The notes: a model not told the origin generated them from the sequence alone. A stretch of 41,140 nucleotides of DNA from Ilumatobacteraceae bacterium (GCA_017856815.1 JAFMEI010000002.1:1-41140); one strand, 5' to 3'; shown: positions 1-10,085, counted from the stretch's first letter. A program made the numbers and translations.

Positions 1-1077
1 CTACTCACCTACAAACGTGCGCCAGGTCCTCATGTATTCGATGAATGCTTCTCCCAAACCTTCAGCTCGTAGCACCTCTACCGGTATTGGTGTTTCACGC
101 ATTTTGAAATGGGGATTGGCGCGAACTTGTTTCGGAAAATCATGATTCGAGATTGCGGCGCGACCAATCGCTACCACATCTGCACCAGCATCAATCGCGC
201 GTTGTGCATCGTCACCGTTATAAAGGCGTCCAGCTACAGACAGCCGACAATCTCCACGGTGCAAATTAGTGAAGATATCAATCAACCGCTGTCCCAAGTA
301 GTACTCAGATTTTGACTCCTTAAACACACTCCACAAAGACATGTCAATCATGTCCACCTTCTTGGAATCAACTAGCAGGGCAAAGAACTGTACGGCTTCT
401 TCTTCGACCATGCCGAACCGCTCAGGTGAGAGGCGCACACCAAGATGGAAGTCCTCACCACATCGGGAACGGATTCCACCAACAATTTCCATCATGAATT
501 GGGCACGCTTTTCAAGTGAGCCACCCCAATTATCGGTACGGCGATTCGTTTCTGGTGACAAGAATTCGCACACAAGATAGCCATGAGCACCGTGCAACTG
601 CACTCCGTCAAATCCGGCTCTCTTACATCTCTCGGCCGCTGCGATAAACGCTTCCACAGATTCTTCGACTTCAGCCGATGTCATTTCACGTGCACCGAAT
701 TCCACGTTTTCCGAGGGGCAAATTGGTTGTTGACCAATCAAAGAGCTGTCAGATCTGCTTCCTCCATGATGGAGCTGGGCGATTGCCACGCTGCCCATGC
801 CCCTCACAGCATCCGCAAGCCGAGTTAGACCAGGCAATAGATCATCAGAAAAACAACCTAACTGTCCAGCAAATCCCTGCCCGCTGGGCTGCACATGCAT
901 GGCACACGTCGATGTGATTCCAAACCCACCACCGGCACGCATTTTTAACCAATGCAGTTCTGCATCTCCCAAGCTTCCATCTGGATTGCTCTGCATATTT
1001 GTGAGTGGCGCGAGTGTAAATCGATTTGCGGTCGCCGGGCCATGAGCAAACTCAACTTTGTCAAACAACCCTGCCAT
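1..1077 (-). CDS. NADH:flavin oxidoreductase / Old Yellow Enzyme family
   Basis: 358 aa ORF; OYE-like TIM-barrel motifs (APLTNMQSNPDGSLGDAELHWLKMRAGGGFG, QLHGAHGYLVCEFLSPETNRRTDNWGGSLEKRAQF, SVAGRLYNGDDAQRAIDAGADVVAIGRAAI). Confidence 0.9.
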   Translation of the reverse strand: MAGLFDKVEFAHGPATANRFTLAPLTNMQSNPDGSLGDAELHWLKMRAGGGFGITSTCAMHVQPSGQGFAGQLGCFSDDLLPGLTRLADAVRGMGSVAIAQLHHGGSRSDSSLIGQQPICPSENVEFGAREMTSAEVEESVEAFIAAAERCKRAGFDGVQLHGAHGYLVCEFLSPETNRRTDNWGGSLEKRAQFMMEIVGGIRSRCGEDFHLGVRLSPERFGMVEEEAVQFFALLVDSKKVDMIDMSLWSVFKESKSEYYLGQRLIDIFTNLHRGDCRLSVAGRLYNGDDAQRAIDAGADVVAIGRAAISNHDFPKQVRANPHFKMRETPIPVEVLRAEGLGEAFIEYMRTWRTFVGE

Positions 1078-1130
1078 GTTTTACCTACCCCGATACATGG
1101 CGTTGTGTCCACTGACTTGACGCCCATTTA

Positions 1131-1159
1131 TTGACCAAATTGTACGGGGAATCTACTGT
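1131..1159 (+). promoter_or_regulatory. Putative sigma-70 promoter of the sulfatase gene (TTGACC-N17-TACTGT)
   Basis: -35 TTGACC 1131-1136, 17-bp spacer, -10 TACTGT 1154-1159, ATG at 1166, so the predicted TSS falls at or next to the start codon. Confidence 0.6.
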
Positions 1160-1165
1160 GCAACC

Positions 1166-2662
1166 ATGACGCAGAACAGCACTTCACAGCCAAATGTGAT
1201 CTTTCTGATGGCTGACCAACATCGAGCAGATGCCTTAGGTTGTGCCGGTAATTCAAGTGCCAATACGCCAAACATTGATTGGCTAGCAAAGTCTGGCATT
1301 CGATTCACCAAGGTGAGTTGCCAGGGACCCCTATGCATGCCGGCTCGTGCATCTCTTCTCACAGAGCGATATGTGCGTGACCATGGGGTGTATACGAACT
1401 GGGCTGAGGTGCCAATTGACATGCCTACTTCACTACATAGTTTGCAAAATGCAGGAGTTCATACATCCCTGATAGGTAAAGCCCACTTAACCAGGGATGA
1501 TTCATTACGAGCTCAACACATTGACGAGAGCGCCGATCTTTTGAGGAATCGTGGCTTCACGGAAGTGACCGAGACTGGTGACAAATTCACTGTGTCACCG
1601 CGCAATCGTTATACCGATCACCTCGCTAAACAAGGTTTGCTTGACTTTTACAAACGTCATATTGCTGACCGTAGTTATCACGGGGAAAATGAAAGTGGAG
1701 TCGGTGCCACAAAGAATGTCCCAATGTGGGATGCAACACCAACTCCACTGCCACTAACCGATTACATCGACACATGGCATGGTGACGCTGCAGTGCAATG
1801 GATTCGGAATTGGAATCACAAAGCCCCGTTCTTTTTGTTCGTTGGCTTTCCGGGTCCACACGATCCTTGGGACGCACCAGTTGAGGCGCGGGAAAAATAT
1901 GCACCACAGATACCAGAGCCACCAAAGAGCACGTTGCGACCGGAACACTCCATTGCTGGCAACTATGGAAAATTGGTTGCTGGAATGCTTCAGTTGTCGG
2001 ATACCGACACCATGGATCCAACAGCGATTGAAGGAATGCGACGCGCGTACCTTGCGAACATTGGGATAATCGATCATGCTGTCGGCCGAATTGTGGACGC
2101 TCTAGAAACAACTGGCCTTCTAGCGAATACGTGGATCATCTACACAAGTGACCATGGTGAAATGGCTGGTGACCACGGATTGATGTCTAAGTGTGTCTTG
2201 TATGAAGGTGCTGTTCGTGTGCCTTTGATTATGCGACCACCTCAAGGCTGTGATGCAAGGGTCATCGATGACCTCATTGAGCACATTGATGTTCCAGCTA
2301 CAGTGCGATCAATATTTGGTGCCGACTCAGTTCCTGGTGGTGAAGGTCGTTCATTGATTGGGTACTTCAATGGTGATGATCCATCACCACGCAGTTACTC
2401 AGTAAGTGAGAACTGGGGTTTCGCCTCATTTGAAATTAAAAATGACGATAATCATTGGAAGTTAGTAGTTGATGAAGACAGTCTTGAGCCATGTCAACTT
2501 TTTGATTTAATTACCGACCCACTTGAAGACATAAACCTGGTTACCTCAATGAACCACAGTTATGTGATTGCTCAATTGTTGGACGAAGTTGTTCAACCAT
2601 TCTTTAAATCCCCAGCTGTGCGACCGCACCCAAGCCCATTCGCCCACCCAAAGATGGGATAG
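1166..2662 (+). CDS. Sulfatase (arylsulfatase/choline-sulfatase-like), Cys-type
   Basis: 498 aa; N-term NVIFLMADQHRADALGC; CMPARASLLTERY matches the C-x-P-x-R sulfatase signature; YTSDHGEMAGDHGLMSK metal-binding motif. Confidence 0.92.
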   Translation: MTQNSTSQPNVIFLMADQHRADALGCAGNSSANTPNIDWLAKSGIRFTKVSCQGPLCMPARASLLTERYVRDHGVYTNWAEVPIDMPTSLHSLQNAGVHTSLIGKAHLTRDDSLRAQHIDESADLLRNRGFTEVTETGDKFTVSPRNRYTDHLAKQGLLDFYKRHIADRSYHGENESGVGATKNVPMWDATPTPLPLTDYIDTWHGDAAVQWIRNWNHKAPFFLFVGFPGPHDPWDAPVEAREKYAPQIPEPPKSTLRPEHSIAGNYGKLVAGMLQLSDTDTMDPTAIEGMRRAYLANIGIIDHAVGRIVDALETTGLLANTWIIYTSDHGEMAGDHGLMSKCVLYEGAVRVPLIMRPPQGCDARVIDDLIEHIDVPATVRSIFGADSVPGGEGRSLIGYFNGDDPSPRSYSVSENWGFASFEIKNDDNHWKLVVDEDSLEPCQLFDLITDPLEDINLVTSMNHSYVIAQLLDEVVQPFFKSPAVRPHPSPFAHPKMG

Positions 2663-2677
2663 GGAACACAGGGTAAA

Positions 2678-4066
2678 TCAAAGTCCTTGGTCAAAAGGGA
2701 TCATCTTGGCTTCCATGGCTTCCCATGACTCAACGAGGATGTCAACAATTTGATCAACGACTTCATTTGTGATGGTTAATGGTGGTGCGAGGCCAACCGT
2801 CTCCATCCCCATTGCGCGGCAATAGAGACCCCGCTCCCAAGCCTCGTGCTCCACCATTGAACACGCTGCATGTGGGAGTTTGAATCCTCGCTTGGTCGCA
2901 CGGTCTGCAACAAGTTCAATTCCAACCATCAACCCAACACCACGAATTTCACCAACGGTCTGAAAATGGCCGAGTCGCTTCTTCAGTTGATCTTGTAAGT
3001 ATGCGCCAACAAGTACTGCATTCTCGGTCAGATTTTCGCGTTCAATGATCTCGATGTTTTTGAGTGCAGCTGCACAACAAGTTGGGTGGCCCGAATAGGT
3101 AAAGCCATGGCTTATCGGCATCATCTCATGCAGGTTTGCTGTAATCGTGTTGTAAACATGATCAGATATCACTGAAGCTCCAAGTGGTAGGTATCCACTT
3201 GTGATTCCCTTGGCGAGAGTAACGATGTCTGGTCGCACTCCATATCGCTCAAAGCCGAACATCGTTCCACCACGACCAAAGCCCGTAACGACCTCGTCCA
3301 CGATTAGGAGGATCCCGTACTTGTCACAAATCTCGCGGATCTTCTGGAAGTAGCCCTCAGGTGGAGGGATAATTCCCCCAGCACCAATCACGGGCTCAGC
3401 AATGAATGCAGCAATGTTCTCGGCACCCTGCTCTTCAATCAGTTTTTCAAAAGCATTGGCACAGGCGAGCCCACACGATGGATACTCAAGTTTTAGCTCA
3501 CACTGGTAGCAGTACGGCGCGGGAATGTGTGCAAACCCCGGTGATGCGGGACCAAAGTTCCACCGCATTGGATGTATTCCCGTAGCGGTCATGGTGGCAA
3601 TGGTGAGCCCGTGATAGCCGTGGTTACGACCAACTATCACAAAGCGCCGATTCTGCCCCTGGACAGCCCAGTACATACGAACCAACTTGATGTTCGTTTC
3701 ATTTGCTTCGGAGCCACCTGAAGAGAACATCACACGATTCAAGCCATACTCAGGTGGCATCATTGATGCGATTTTCTCTGCGAGTTCAATCGCTTTGGGA
3801 TGTGACTGACCGTGGAATGTGGTGAAGTACTCGAGAGTCTCCATCTGGTCCTTAACGGCTTCAATGATCTCAGGATGACCATGCCCAACAGACACACACC
3901 ACAAGCCAGCGAATCCATCAATTAATTCCCGGCCACGATCGTCAGTGATCATCCAACCTTTGCCTTCAACAACAACACGTGCACCACCTTTTTCAATTTC
4001 GGACGGTGGCGTGACTGGATGGATTAGGTGCTTTGCATCTCTCTTCGCCCATGCTGTGTTGGTCAT
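2678..4066 (-). CDS. Class III PLP-dependent aminotransferase (omega-aminotransferase family)
   Basis: 462 aa; LLIVDEVVTGFGRGGTMFGFERYGVRPDIVTLAKGITSGYLPLGA (PLP lysine region); ribosome-binding-like AGGGGGAAC upstream of the ATG. Confidence 0.92.
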   Translation of the reverse strand: MTNTAWAKRDAKHLIHPVTPPSEIEKGGARVVVEGKGWMITDDRGRELIDGFAGLWCVSVGHGHPEIIEAVKDQMETLEYFTTFHGQSHPKAIELAEKIASMMPPEYGLNRVMFSSGGSEANETNIKLVRMYWAVQGQNRRFVIVGRNHGYHGLTIATMTATGIHPMRWNFGPASPGFAHIPAPYCYQCELKLEYPSCGLACANAFEKLIEEQGAENIAAFIAEPVIGAGGIIPPPEGYFQKIREICDKYGILLIVDEVVTGFGRGGTMFGFERYGVRPDIVTLAKGITSGYLPLGASVISDHVYNTITANLHEMMPISHGFTYSGHPTCCAAALKNIEIIERENLTENAVLVGAYLQDQLKKRLGHFQTVGEIRGVGLMVGIELVADRATKRGFKLPHAACSMVEHEAWERGLYCRAMGMETVGLAPPLTITNEVVDQIVDILVESWEAMEAKMIPFDQGL

Positions 4067-4112
4067 GTTCCCCCTGCTTTTCTTTCGTGTTTCTTTACTT
4101 CAAATCCATTGA

Positions 4113-4916
4113 TCAGCTGGCACTTCTTTGTTGTCGAATCCAACCAACAGAACCCTCGATGAACGCACCTACATTTTGCGCTTTGGTCTTGGCGATGTCA
4201 TGAAAATATGCAGGGATGTAAGTCTCCAAGCGATCCTCAACCAGCGCGGTGTACATGCCATCAACGAATTCGTCGACAGTGATCTTTTCGATACTTGTAG
4301 ACATTGGATCATTGTCTGGAACTGAGAATAAAGGAGTGTCGACCACCCCGGGATAGACAATGTTCACCCGTATCCCATGATCCCAAACATCGATCGCCAT
4401 CGCTTCGGCAAAAACTGAGAGAGCGGCTTTGGAAGCGTCATAAGCACCTTCACCTGGTGAGGAAAGGGTGGCTGCGACCGAAGACACAAAAACCACTCGA
4501 CCAGACCCGCGCTCCACCATCTGTGGCAAAACTGAAAGGGTCAATCGAACTGGTGATGTGTAATTGATGCGCATTACAGCCTCAACAGTGGTTGCATCAA
4601 TATTTAGTGCACTTTTGCGTTTAGGAATACCTGCGTTATTGATCAGACAATCAATCGGTCCCCAAACTTGAGCTTCAGTTGCAAGGTTGTCCACCTGATT
4701 CCAATCAGCAAGGTCACACACCCAAGACCTATGACCCGAACCATGTTTTTCACATTCAGCAAGCACAGCTGAGAGTCTCTGTGCGTCTCGCCCAACAAGG
4801 CCCAAAGTCGCACCTTCAGATGCGAGACGAACGGCCAGTTTTGCACCAATTCCTGAGGATGCACCGGTTAGCAGAACACGTGAACCATGCACTACAAAAG
4901 GGACACGTTGCACCAC
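4113..4916 (-). CDS. Short-chain dehydrogenase/reductase (SDR)
   Basis: LLTGASSGIGAKLA Rossmann motif, NNAG, YDASKAAL active site. Start may be internal (GTG of VHGSRVLLTG). Confidence 0.9.
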   Translation of the reverse strand: MVQRVPFVVHGSRVLLTGASSGIGAKLAVRLASEGATLGLVGRDAQRLSAVLAECEKHGSGHRSWVCDLADWNQVDNLATEAQVWGPIDCLINNAGIPKRKSALNIDATTVEAVMRINYTSPVRLTLSVLPQMVERGSGRVVFVSSVAATLSSPGEGAYDASKAALSVFAEAMAIDVWDHGIRVNIVYPGVVDTPLFSVPDNDPMSTSIEKITVDEFVDGMYTALVEDRLETYIPAYFHDIAKTKAQNVGAFIEGSVGWIRQQRSAS

Positions 4917-4999
4917 ATCAACTCCATTGCTTGAGTATTTTTCAACACAGTAACAGATCGAAAACTACCCGAAATGCGTCGTCTACGTGATGGTCAGCC

Positions 5000-5926
5000 T
5001 TATGCCTTGGTCATTTGCGCTGGTTGCATCTTGAGTTGACGTCGGTAGACCAGAACCGTGGTGGTCACGATCAACAGACCGATAGCGACAACCAAGATCC
5101 CCTGTAAAACCTCGTTGTCAACATTTTTGAAGACAAACACTGAGATGCCAATAGTGATCGTCAAACCACCTGCAACCAGGAGTTCGATCCACATATTCAA
5201 CGAGCCGAGCACAAAGAGCGCCACCCCTATGGAGAGGGTCACTGCAAGACCACCAACAGAACCACGCTCGCCAACCCACTGCGGTGCTGAAATCAAAAGG
5301 GTGTAGGCCCCAACGACACGAAATGCGAGTGGCCACTGCAAATCAAGTGTTCCAATTAGCACCAAAACTGCGGCAGCAACCATTATCGGTAAGGCTCCCG
5401 GCGGACCTTCCCAATCCAACGACGCTGATGCACTGCCCCCTGTAACCAATAGAGATGGGATCAGCACGGCAGTTGCAGAGAACTGAGTTGTTCGGAGCCT
5501 TATGACTCCCCACACGGCTGAAGCCGATGCCGGAATAATCGCTGCAACCTCGCCCGAAAACTCAAGCTGCTCTCTCAACAGCACACCAGTTGCAATGGCA
5601 CATGAAAGTACCGCCAGTAATTCTGTGACTTCACCAAGACGTGCCACCCAACCTTGTACGCGTTGCAGACGCCAGGCAAGTGCGGCAAACACCAATGCCG
5701 CCAAATACAGTGCAGCAATTACGGCCGTTGTCGAAGCGTCGCTGAAGATCACCACTACAAGGCGAACTACTCCAACAGTCATAATCAGAGCCGCGAGATA
5801 GTAGAGAAGTTCACGTACATCAAACGAGAAACGTGGCGCTTTGAGAATTCGTTTGGAGTCCTCGGGTGAGAGGCGATTTCCAGATACCAATTCTTCTAGA
5901 ACATCAGGCAAAGAAGGTCGACGCAT
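5000..5926 (-). CDS. Polytopic membrane protein of unknown function
   Basis: About 309 aa with many hydrophobic helices; DUF2157-like architecture is only an impression. Start taken at MRRPSLPDVL (5926) rather than the track's 5932. Confidence 0.75.
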   Translation of the reverse strand: MRRPSLPDVLEELVSGNRLSPEDSKRILKAPRFSFDVRELLYYLAALIMTVGVVRLVVVIFSDASTTAVIAALYLAALVFAALAWRLQRVQGWVARLGEVTELLAVLSCAIATGVLLREQLEFSGEVAAIIPASASAVWGVIRLRTTQFSATAVLIPSLLVTGGSASASLDWEGPPGALPIMVAAAVLVLIGTLDLQWPLAFRVVGAYTLLISAPQWVGERGSVGGLAVTLSIGVALFVLGSLNMWIELLVAGGLTITIGISVFVFKNVDNEVLQGILVVAIGLLIVTTTVLVYRRQLKMQPAQMTKA

Positions 5927-5989
5927 GATCAATGCTTATCACTCACTTGTGACCCACATCTCTACCTCTTTTATGTATATGGTGATCAA

Positions 5990-6649
5990 GTGCCGAGGTA
6001 TTTCGAGTTCCGAACAGGTCGAATGCGACCCCACTGGCGTGGCCGGCTCCACACATATGCAGCATTTGCCACAATTCCGCTAGGAATCTGGCTCATCCTC
6101 AGCGCTAATGGCGTTGCGGACCGAATTGCAGTTGGCCTGTATGCCCTTGCGTTGCACGGGGTTTTTGCGATCTCATCTTCATATCACCGTTTGACAAAGA
6201 CGGAGGAGTCGCAGGCGTTCATGCGCAAGTTGGATCACTCGATGATCTATGTACTGATTGCGGGCACATACACCCCGATGTGTGTAATTGCTCTTCGCGA
6301 AGACAATGGACCCCTATACATGTGGATCGTATGGTCTGCCAGTGCTATCGGCATCTTGCTGACGGTTTTTGGAAAGATGTTTAAAACCGCAATGGGGATG
6401 TACATCGCAATTGGTTGGATTGCTGTCTGGATCATTCCCCACATCCACGGTGTAGTTGGGTGGTGGCCAGTGTTGTTGTACCTAGCAGGTGGTGCGGTGT
6501 ACACAACCGGTGCAATCTTGTTCTTCACGAAGCGTCCGCGCTTGGCGCCCGATCATTTTGGTTTCCATGAGCTTTGGCACGTGAATACGGTTGTTGCTGC
6601 AGCACTTCACTTCGGGGCCACGATGCTTGTGGTTGAAAAAATGAGCTAG
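5990..6649 (+). CDS. Hemolysin III / PAQR family membrane protein
   Basis: SSSYHRLTK, LDHSMIYVLIAGTYTPMCV, FGFHELWHVNTVVAAALHF motifs; GTG start. Confidence 0.9.
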   Translation: MPRYFEFRTGRMRPHWRGRLHTYAAFATIPLGIWLILSANGVADRIAVGLYALALHGVFAISSSYHRLTKTEESQAFMRKLDHSMIYVLIAGTYTPMCVIALREDNGPLYMWIVWSASAIGILLTVFGKMFKTAMGMYIAIGWIAVWIIPHIHGVVGWWPVLLYLAGGAVYTTGAILFFTKRPRLAPDHFGFHELWHVNTVVAAALHFGATMLVVEKMS

Positions 6650-7083
6650 AGATGATCGGCGAGACCGGACTCTAGATACGCACGGAAAGCGTTCACCACT
6701 TTCTCATCTCGTTCGTAAGTGAGTTTTGTACGAAGTTTGTCCACTGATACCCAGCGCACTTCATCAACCTCATTTGAGAGTTCTTCGTGACCAGCAAGCA
6801 CGGTCATTGCCCAGTAACGAACGCGTTTATCACGACTCTTCCGGTCAAGGTAACTGACACGTGCAATCTCATGTCCGAGTTGGCACAGATAACCGGTTTC
6901 TTCATAAACCTCACGCAGAGCACAGTCTTCGTCCGATTCATCGAACGAATCTTTCTTGCCTTTTGGAAAAGTCCAATCGTCGTATCCCTCACCAGGACGG
7001 TGAACCAACAAGACCTCGACATTTCCGCGCGCGGTTTTGCGCCATACCACCCCACCGGCGGCTCTAACTCGACTATCTGCCAC
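6646..7083 (-). CDS. NUDIX hydrolase
   Basis: Nudix box GKKDSFDESDEDCALREVYEETGY; 145 aa; GTG start. Confidence 0.9.
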   Translation of the reverse strand: MADSRVRAAGGVVWRKTARGNVEVLLVHRPGEGYDDWTFPKGKKDSFDESDEDCALREVYEETGYLCQLGHEIARVSYLDRKSRDKRVRYWAMTVLAGHEELSNEVDEVRWVSVDKLRTKLTYERDEKVVNAFRAYLESGLADHL

Positions 7084-7132
7084 GCATCTTTAGTACCACA
7101 ACCACGGACACTTTTTCTTGTTTATCCAACAG

Positions 7133-7726
7133 CTAGTCGCTGGCCGCCTCTGGCTCATTAGGGGGACGTTGCGAGTACTTTGACCAATCAATTTGAGTTA
7201 ACAAGATGACGCCACCAACCAACACGATCTCAAGCGCGATTGCCCACGGGCTGGCAAAACCTTCTTTCATGATGTCGCCAACTCCAGTTTCTCTAAGCGC
7301 AGAAGCACCACCAACCCACAATGAGTAGCTAACCAATCGACCACACATAAACGCCAGCATCAATGGTGGGAGCGGAATCATCAGGAGCCCAGCGGCCTCA
7401 AACATCTGAGCGGAGGGCAAGGGTGAGACGAGAAATAGCCCGAGCAAAACGTAAGCACGGCCCTTTCCGCGTTCGACCAATACCTCGCGTGCAGACTGCA
7501 GATTGCTGATGGTCTTTGTTGGTAATCGATTGCGCAACATGCGAAAAGCGTGCGCAAGTATGAATCGACCAGAGGCCGCCGAGATTGCGCCCAAAATGAC
7601 TAGTGGAACCGGATGCAAGTCCGACTGAAAACGAAACAACACGAGGATTGTCCAGGTCGGTGGCGCAAATGCAGGCACAACATTGCAACCAAATACAACC
7701 AGCACAAGCCATAGGTAGTTGACCAC
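7133..7726 (-). CDS. Integral membrane protein (VTT/SNARE-associated-like), function unknown
   Basis: 197 aa with several hydrophobic segments; co-directional with the following genes. Confidence 0.7.
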   Translation of the reverse strand: MVNYLWLVLVVFGCNVVPAFAPPTWTILVLFRFQSDLHPVPLVILGAISAASGRFILAHAFRMLRNRLPTKTISNLQSAREVLVERGKGRAYVLLGLFLVSPLPSAQMFEAAGLLMIPLPPLMLAFMCGRLVSYSLWVGGASALRETGVGDIMKEGFASPWAIALEIVLVGGVILLTQIDWSKYSQRPPNEPEAASD

Positions 7727-7732
7727 TAGCGA

Positions 7733-8527
7733 CTACGCCTTCGGTTTCGCAGTAACTGGCTGCAATGCCGTGAGCATGATCTCAACTTCTTCACTGTAAG
7801 TGACACTGCCAATAGGCGTATCCCGCTCGGCGGAGATCAGCTTTTCGTATCGCACAATGAGTCCGTCAGCTTGACGGAACCAATAATCAATACGTGCGCT
7901 TCCCACCGCCGATCCAACTAAATCTTGGTCGATGCCTATGTGGACCACTTCAACTTCTTCACCACCAACTGAGAGCAACTCAATCCCCTCAACGGTTGTA
8001 GTCCGATTGGTCTGCGCATCAACATCGCGACAAATGGCTTCCCACGAATCACCTTTCACCACTGCTGAAGGCACGAGCAATGCCCGATCGTCGCATTTGT
8101 AAGTGCGGGTCTCGCGTACACGAAAGAACTCGTGCTGCTCAGTGGTTTGCTTTTCAAAGAGTCCACGGTCTTCCAGACAAAGACTTAACTGATCCCACCG
8201 GGTTGACATCGCATCCCAGCGATAATCGACCCCACATTTGGTCCACCGCACAGTGATCGGCGTGATTTCGGTGTAATCGTTGCGAGTGGAGATGCGTCCT
8301 TTTACGGCTTCAAATCCAATCGTGTCGTATAGATACACACCTTCAGCGAGAAGGCCTTGATCCACAGTTGAGTTCGGTAAGGTCGTGCGATTTTCAAATT
8401 CATCGATGACTGAATCGATATCGACCGGATCTGGGGATTTAAACAGCCACGCACGAAACACCAATGCGCCGCCAATGAGTCCAACAAGACTAAGTGCGAC
8501 TCCGATCCAGAGTTTACGACGCAACAC
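7733..8527 (-). CDS. Membrane-anchored extracytoplasmic protein of unknown function
   Basis: 264 aa; single N-terminal TM (LWIGVALSLVGLIGGALVF); start overlaps the 3' end of the upstream hydrolase gene (coupled). Confidence 0.75.
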   Translation of the reverse strand: MLRRKLWIGVALSLVGLIGGALVFRAWLFKSPDPVDIDSVIDEFENRTTLPNSTVDQGLLAEGVYLYDTIGFEAVKGRISTRNDYTEITPITVRWTKCGVDYRWDAMSTRWDQLSLCLEDRGLFEKQTTEQHEFFRVRETRTYKCDDRALLVPSAVVKGDSWEAICRDVDAQTNRTTTVEGIELLSVGGEEVEVVHIGIDQDLVGSAVGSARIDYWFRQADGLIVRYEKLISAERDTPIGSVTYSEEVEIMLTALQPVTAKPKA

Positions 8528-9473
8528 GATTTACAAATTCAAACACCATCGCATCGGACTGCTGTGCGCACTCGAGTGGTGAGAACATCATGAATACATG
8601 AATAGTGCCATCAAATCGTTTCGCAGTGACATCAACACCTGCTTTACGAAGGGCATCGGCATAAAGCTCGCCTTCATCGCGCAATGGGTCAAACTCAGCT
8701 GTCAAAAGAAGAGCCGGCGATAAGTCATCAAGTCGTTCTGCAAGTAACGGCGACACTCTTACATCTTCAGGCGTAGCACCCGACTGAGCGTAGAAATGGA
8801 AAAACACCCGCATCATTTCGTCAGTGAGCATGTATCCACTGGCGTTTTCGCGCCGCGATGGATATGACTCATCGGCTCCATAACGCATATCCGTTACGGG
8901 GCAATGCATGATGTGTCCTGCAAGTGGTGCGCTGAGCTTTCCCTCTCGCAATAGTCGTGCGTGAGTTTGAGCAGTTACCGCAGCAAGATTGCCTCCGGCG
9001 GAATCTCCCGCCACCACAACCTGATCAGGTCGGAGCCCAAACGATGGAGCGTTTTCCTGCGCCCACAGCGTTGCAGCCAGTGAATCGTCAACGCCCGATG
9101 GAAATGCGTTCTCTGGGGCTAGGCGGTATTCAACGTTCACCACCACCATCGATCCGTTGCCGCAATAGCGGCGCGCGAGTCCGTCATGCGTATCGATGTT
9201 CCCAATCGAAAATCCCCCGCCATGCAGGTAGACCATCAGGGCGACTGGCCGATTTGCCGGAGTGTAAACACGCACTGGCACCTCAAGACCATGAAAGTCG
9301 ATCACTTTGTCCTCCACCGATGCAACAGCCAACGTTTCGTTCACTGGCTCCTGCATCATCCCGATGGTGGCCCGCATACGCGCCAAAAGCTCGGCTTCAT
9401 CTTTCGGCGGCGGTGGGGGCTCCACGGAGTTCAAAAGGTCAAGGATCGGCTGGATTTCGGCAAGTACAGGCAC
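8514..9473 (-). CDS. Alpha/beta hydrolase (HSL/acetyl-esterase-like)
   Basis: HGGGF oxyanion motif and GDSAGGN nucleophile elbow. Track start is TTG 9479; I prefer GTG 9473 (MPVLAEIQP...), with TAGGTT 6 nt upstream. Confidence 0.88.
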   Translation of the reverse strand: MPVLAEIQPILDLLNSVEPPPPPKDEAELLARMRATIGMMQEPVNETLAVASVEDKVIDFHGLEVPVRVYTPANRPVALMVYLHGGGFSIGNIDTHDGLARRYCGNGSMVVVNVEYRLAPENAFPSGVDDSLAATLWAQENAPSFGLRPDQVVVAGDSAGGNLAAVTAQTHARLLREGKLSAPLAGHIMHCPVTDMRYGADESYPSRRENASGYMLTDEMMRVFFHFYAQSGATPEDVRVSPLLAERLDDLSPALLLTAEFDPLRDEGELYADALRKAGVDVTAKRFDGTIHVFMMFSPLECAQQSDAMVFEFVNRVAS

Positions 9474-9584
9474 TGCCAAAACCTATACCTGATGACAAGG
9501 GCTCGTGTGCGTGGTCGGGTGTGCTTGAGGGGTACTGATTTGCATAGAGTTTGGGGCGCACAACAGTGCCAGAGACGAAAGGAC

Positions 9585-10082
9585 ATGGGTATGGCAGCAG
9601 ATCGATTCCCAGTTGAGGCATCACACATCATGATGTTTGCACGCTCAATTGGCGATCCGAATCCGATCTATTCAGATGAGGAATACGCCAAGAAGAGTGA
9701 AGCCGGGGGCATCATCGCGCCTCCCACATTCCCCCAGGCAAGCGCCCAGTTCGACCCTGACTATTTCTTGCGTCCAAAGATCGGCGAGCCATGGTTTGGC
9801 TCTGGAAAGAATGCAACTGGAGTAACTGCAGCACCTGGTGGTGGAGGCGGTGGCGGTGGACTCCACGCATCGCAGAAATTTGAATTCAAGCGCCCGATTC
9901 GTGCAGGAGATGTGCTCACAGTCAAGGCAAAGCCGGGCAACACATGGGAAAAGGAAGGCAAGAAGGGCGGCAAGCTTCTCTTTTCTGAACACATCCAAGA
10001 GTTCTTCGACCAAAAGGGCGAGCTCGTAGTCACTGTCACCATGGTCGGTGTACAAACATCCAAAGTTGTAACGGAGGGCTGA
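9585..10082 (+). CDS. MaoC-like (FAS1-type N-terminal dehydratase domain) hot-dog protein
   Basis: About 165 aa from ATG 9585 (MGMAADRFPVEASHIMMFARSIGDPNPIY...), preceded by GAAAGGA RBS. The track's 9186 start runs antisense through the hydrolase gene and is rejected. Confidence 0.85.
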   Translation: MGMAADRFPVEASHIMMFARSIGDPNPIYSDEEYAKKSEAGGIIAPPTFPQASAQFDPDYFLRPKIGEPWFGSGKNATGVTAAPGGGGGGGGLHASQKFEFKRPIRAGDVLTVKAKPGNTWEKEGKKGGKLLFSEHIQEFFDQKGELVVTVTMVGVQTSKVVTEG

Positions 10083-10085
10083 GCA

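Noticed and set aside
1626-2111. 161-aa antisense ORF within the sulfatase gene
   Set aside because: No recognisable motif; opposite to a strongly supported CDS; typical out-of-frame shadow ORF.
9186-9584. Long N-terminal extension of the MaoC-like ORF (track start 9186)
   Set aside because: It runs antisense through the alpha/beta hydrolase gene; ATG 9585 has an SD and the domain begins there.
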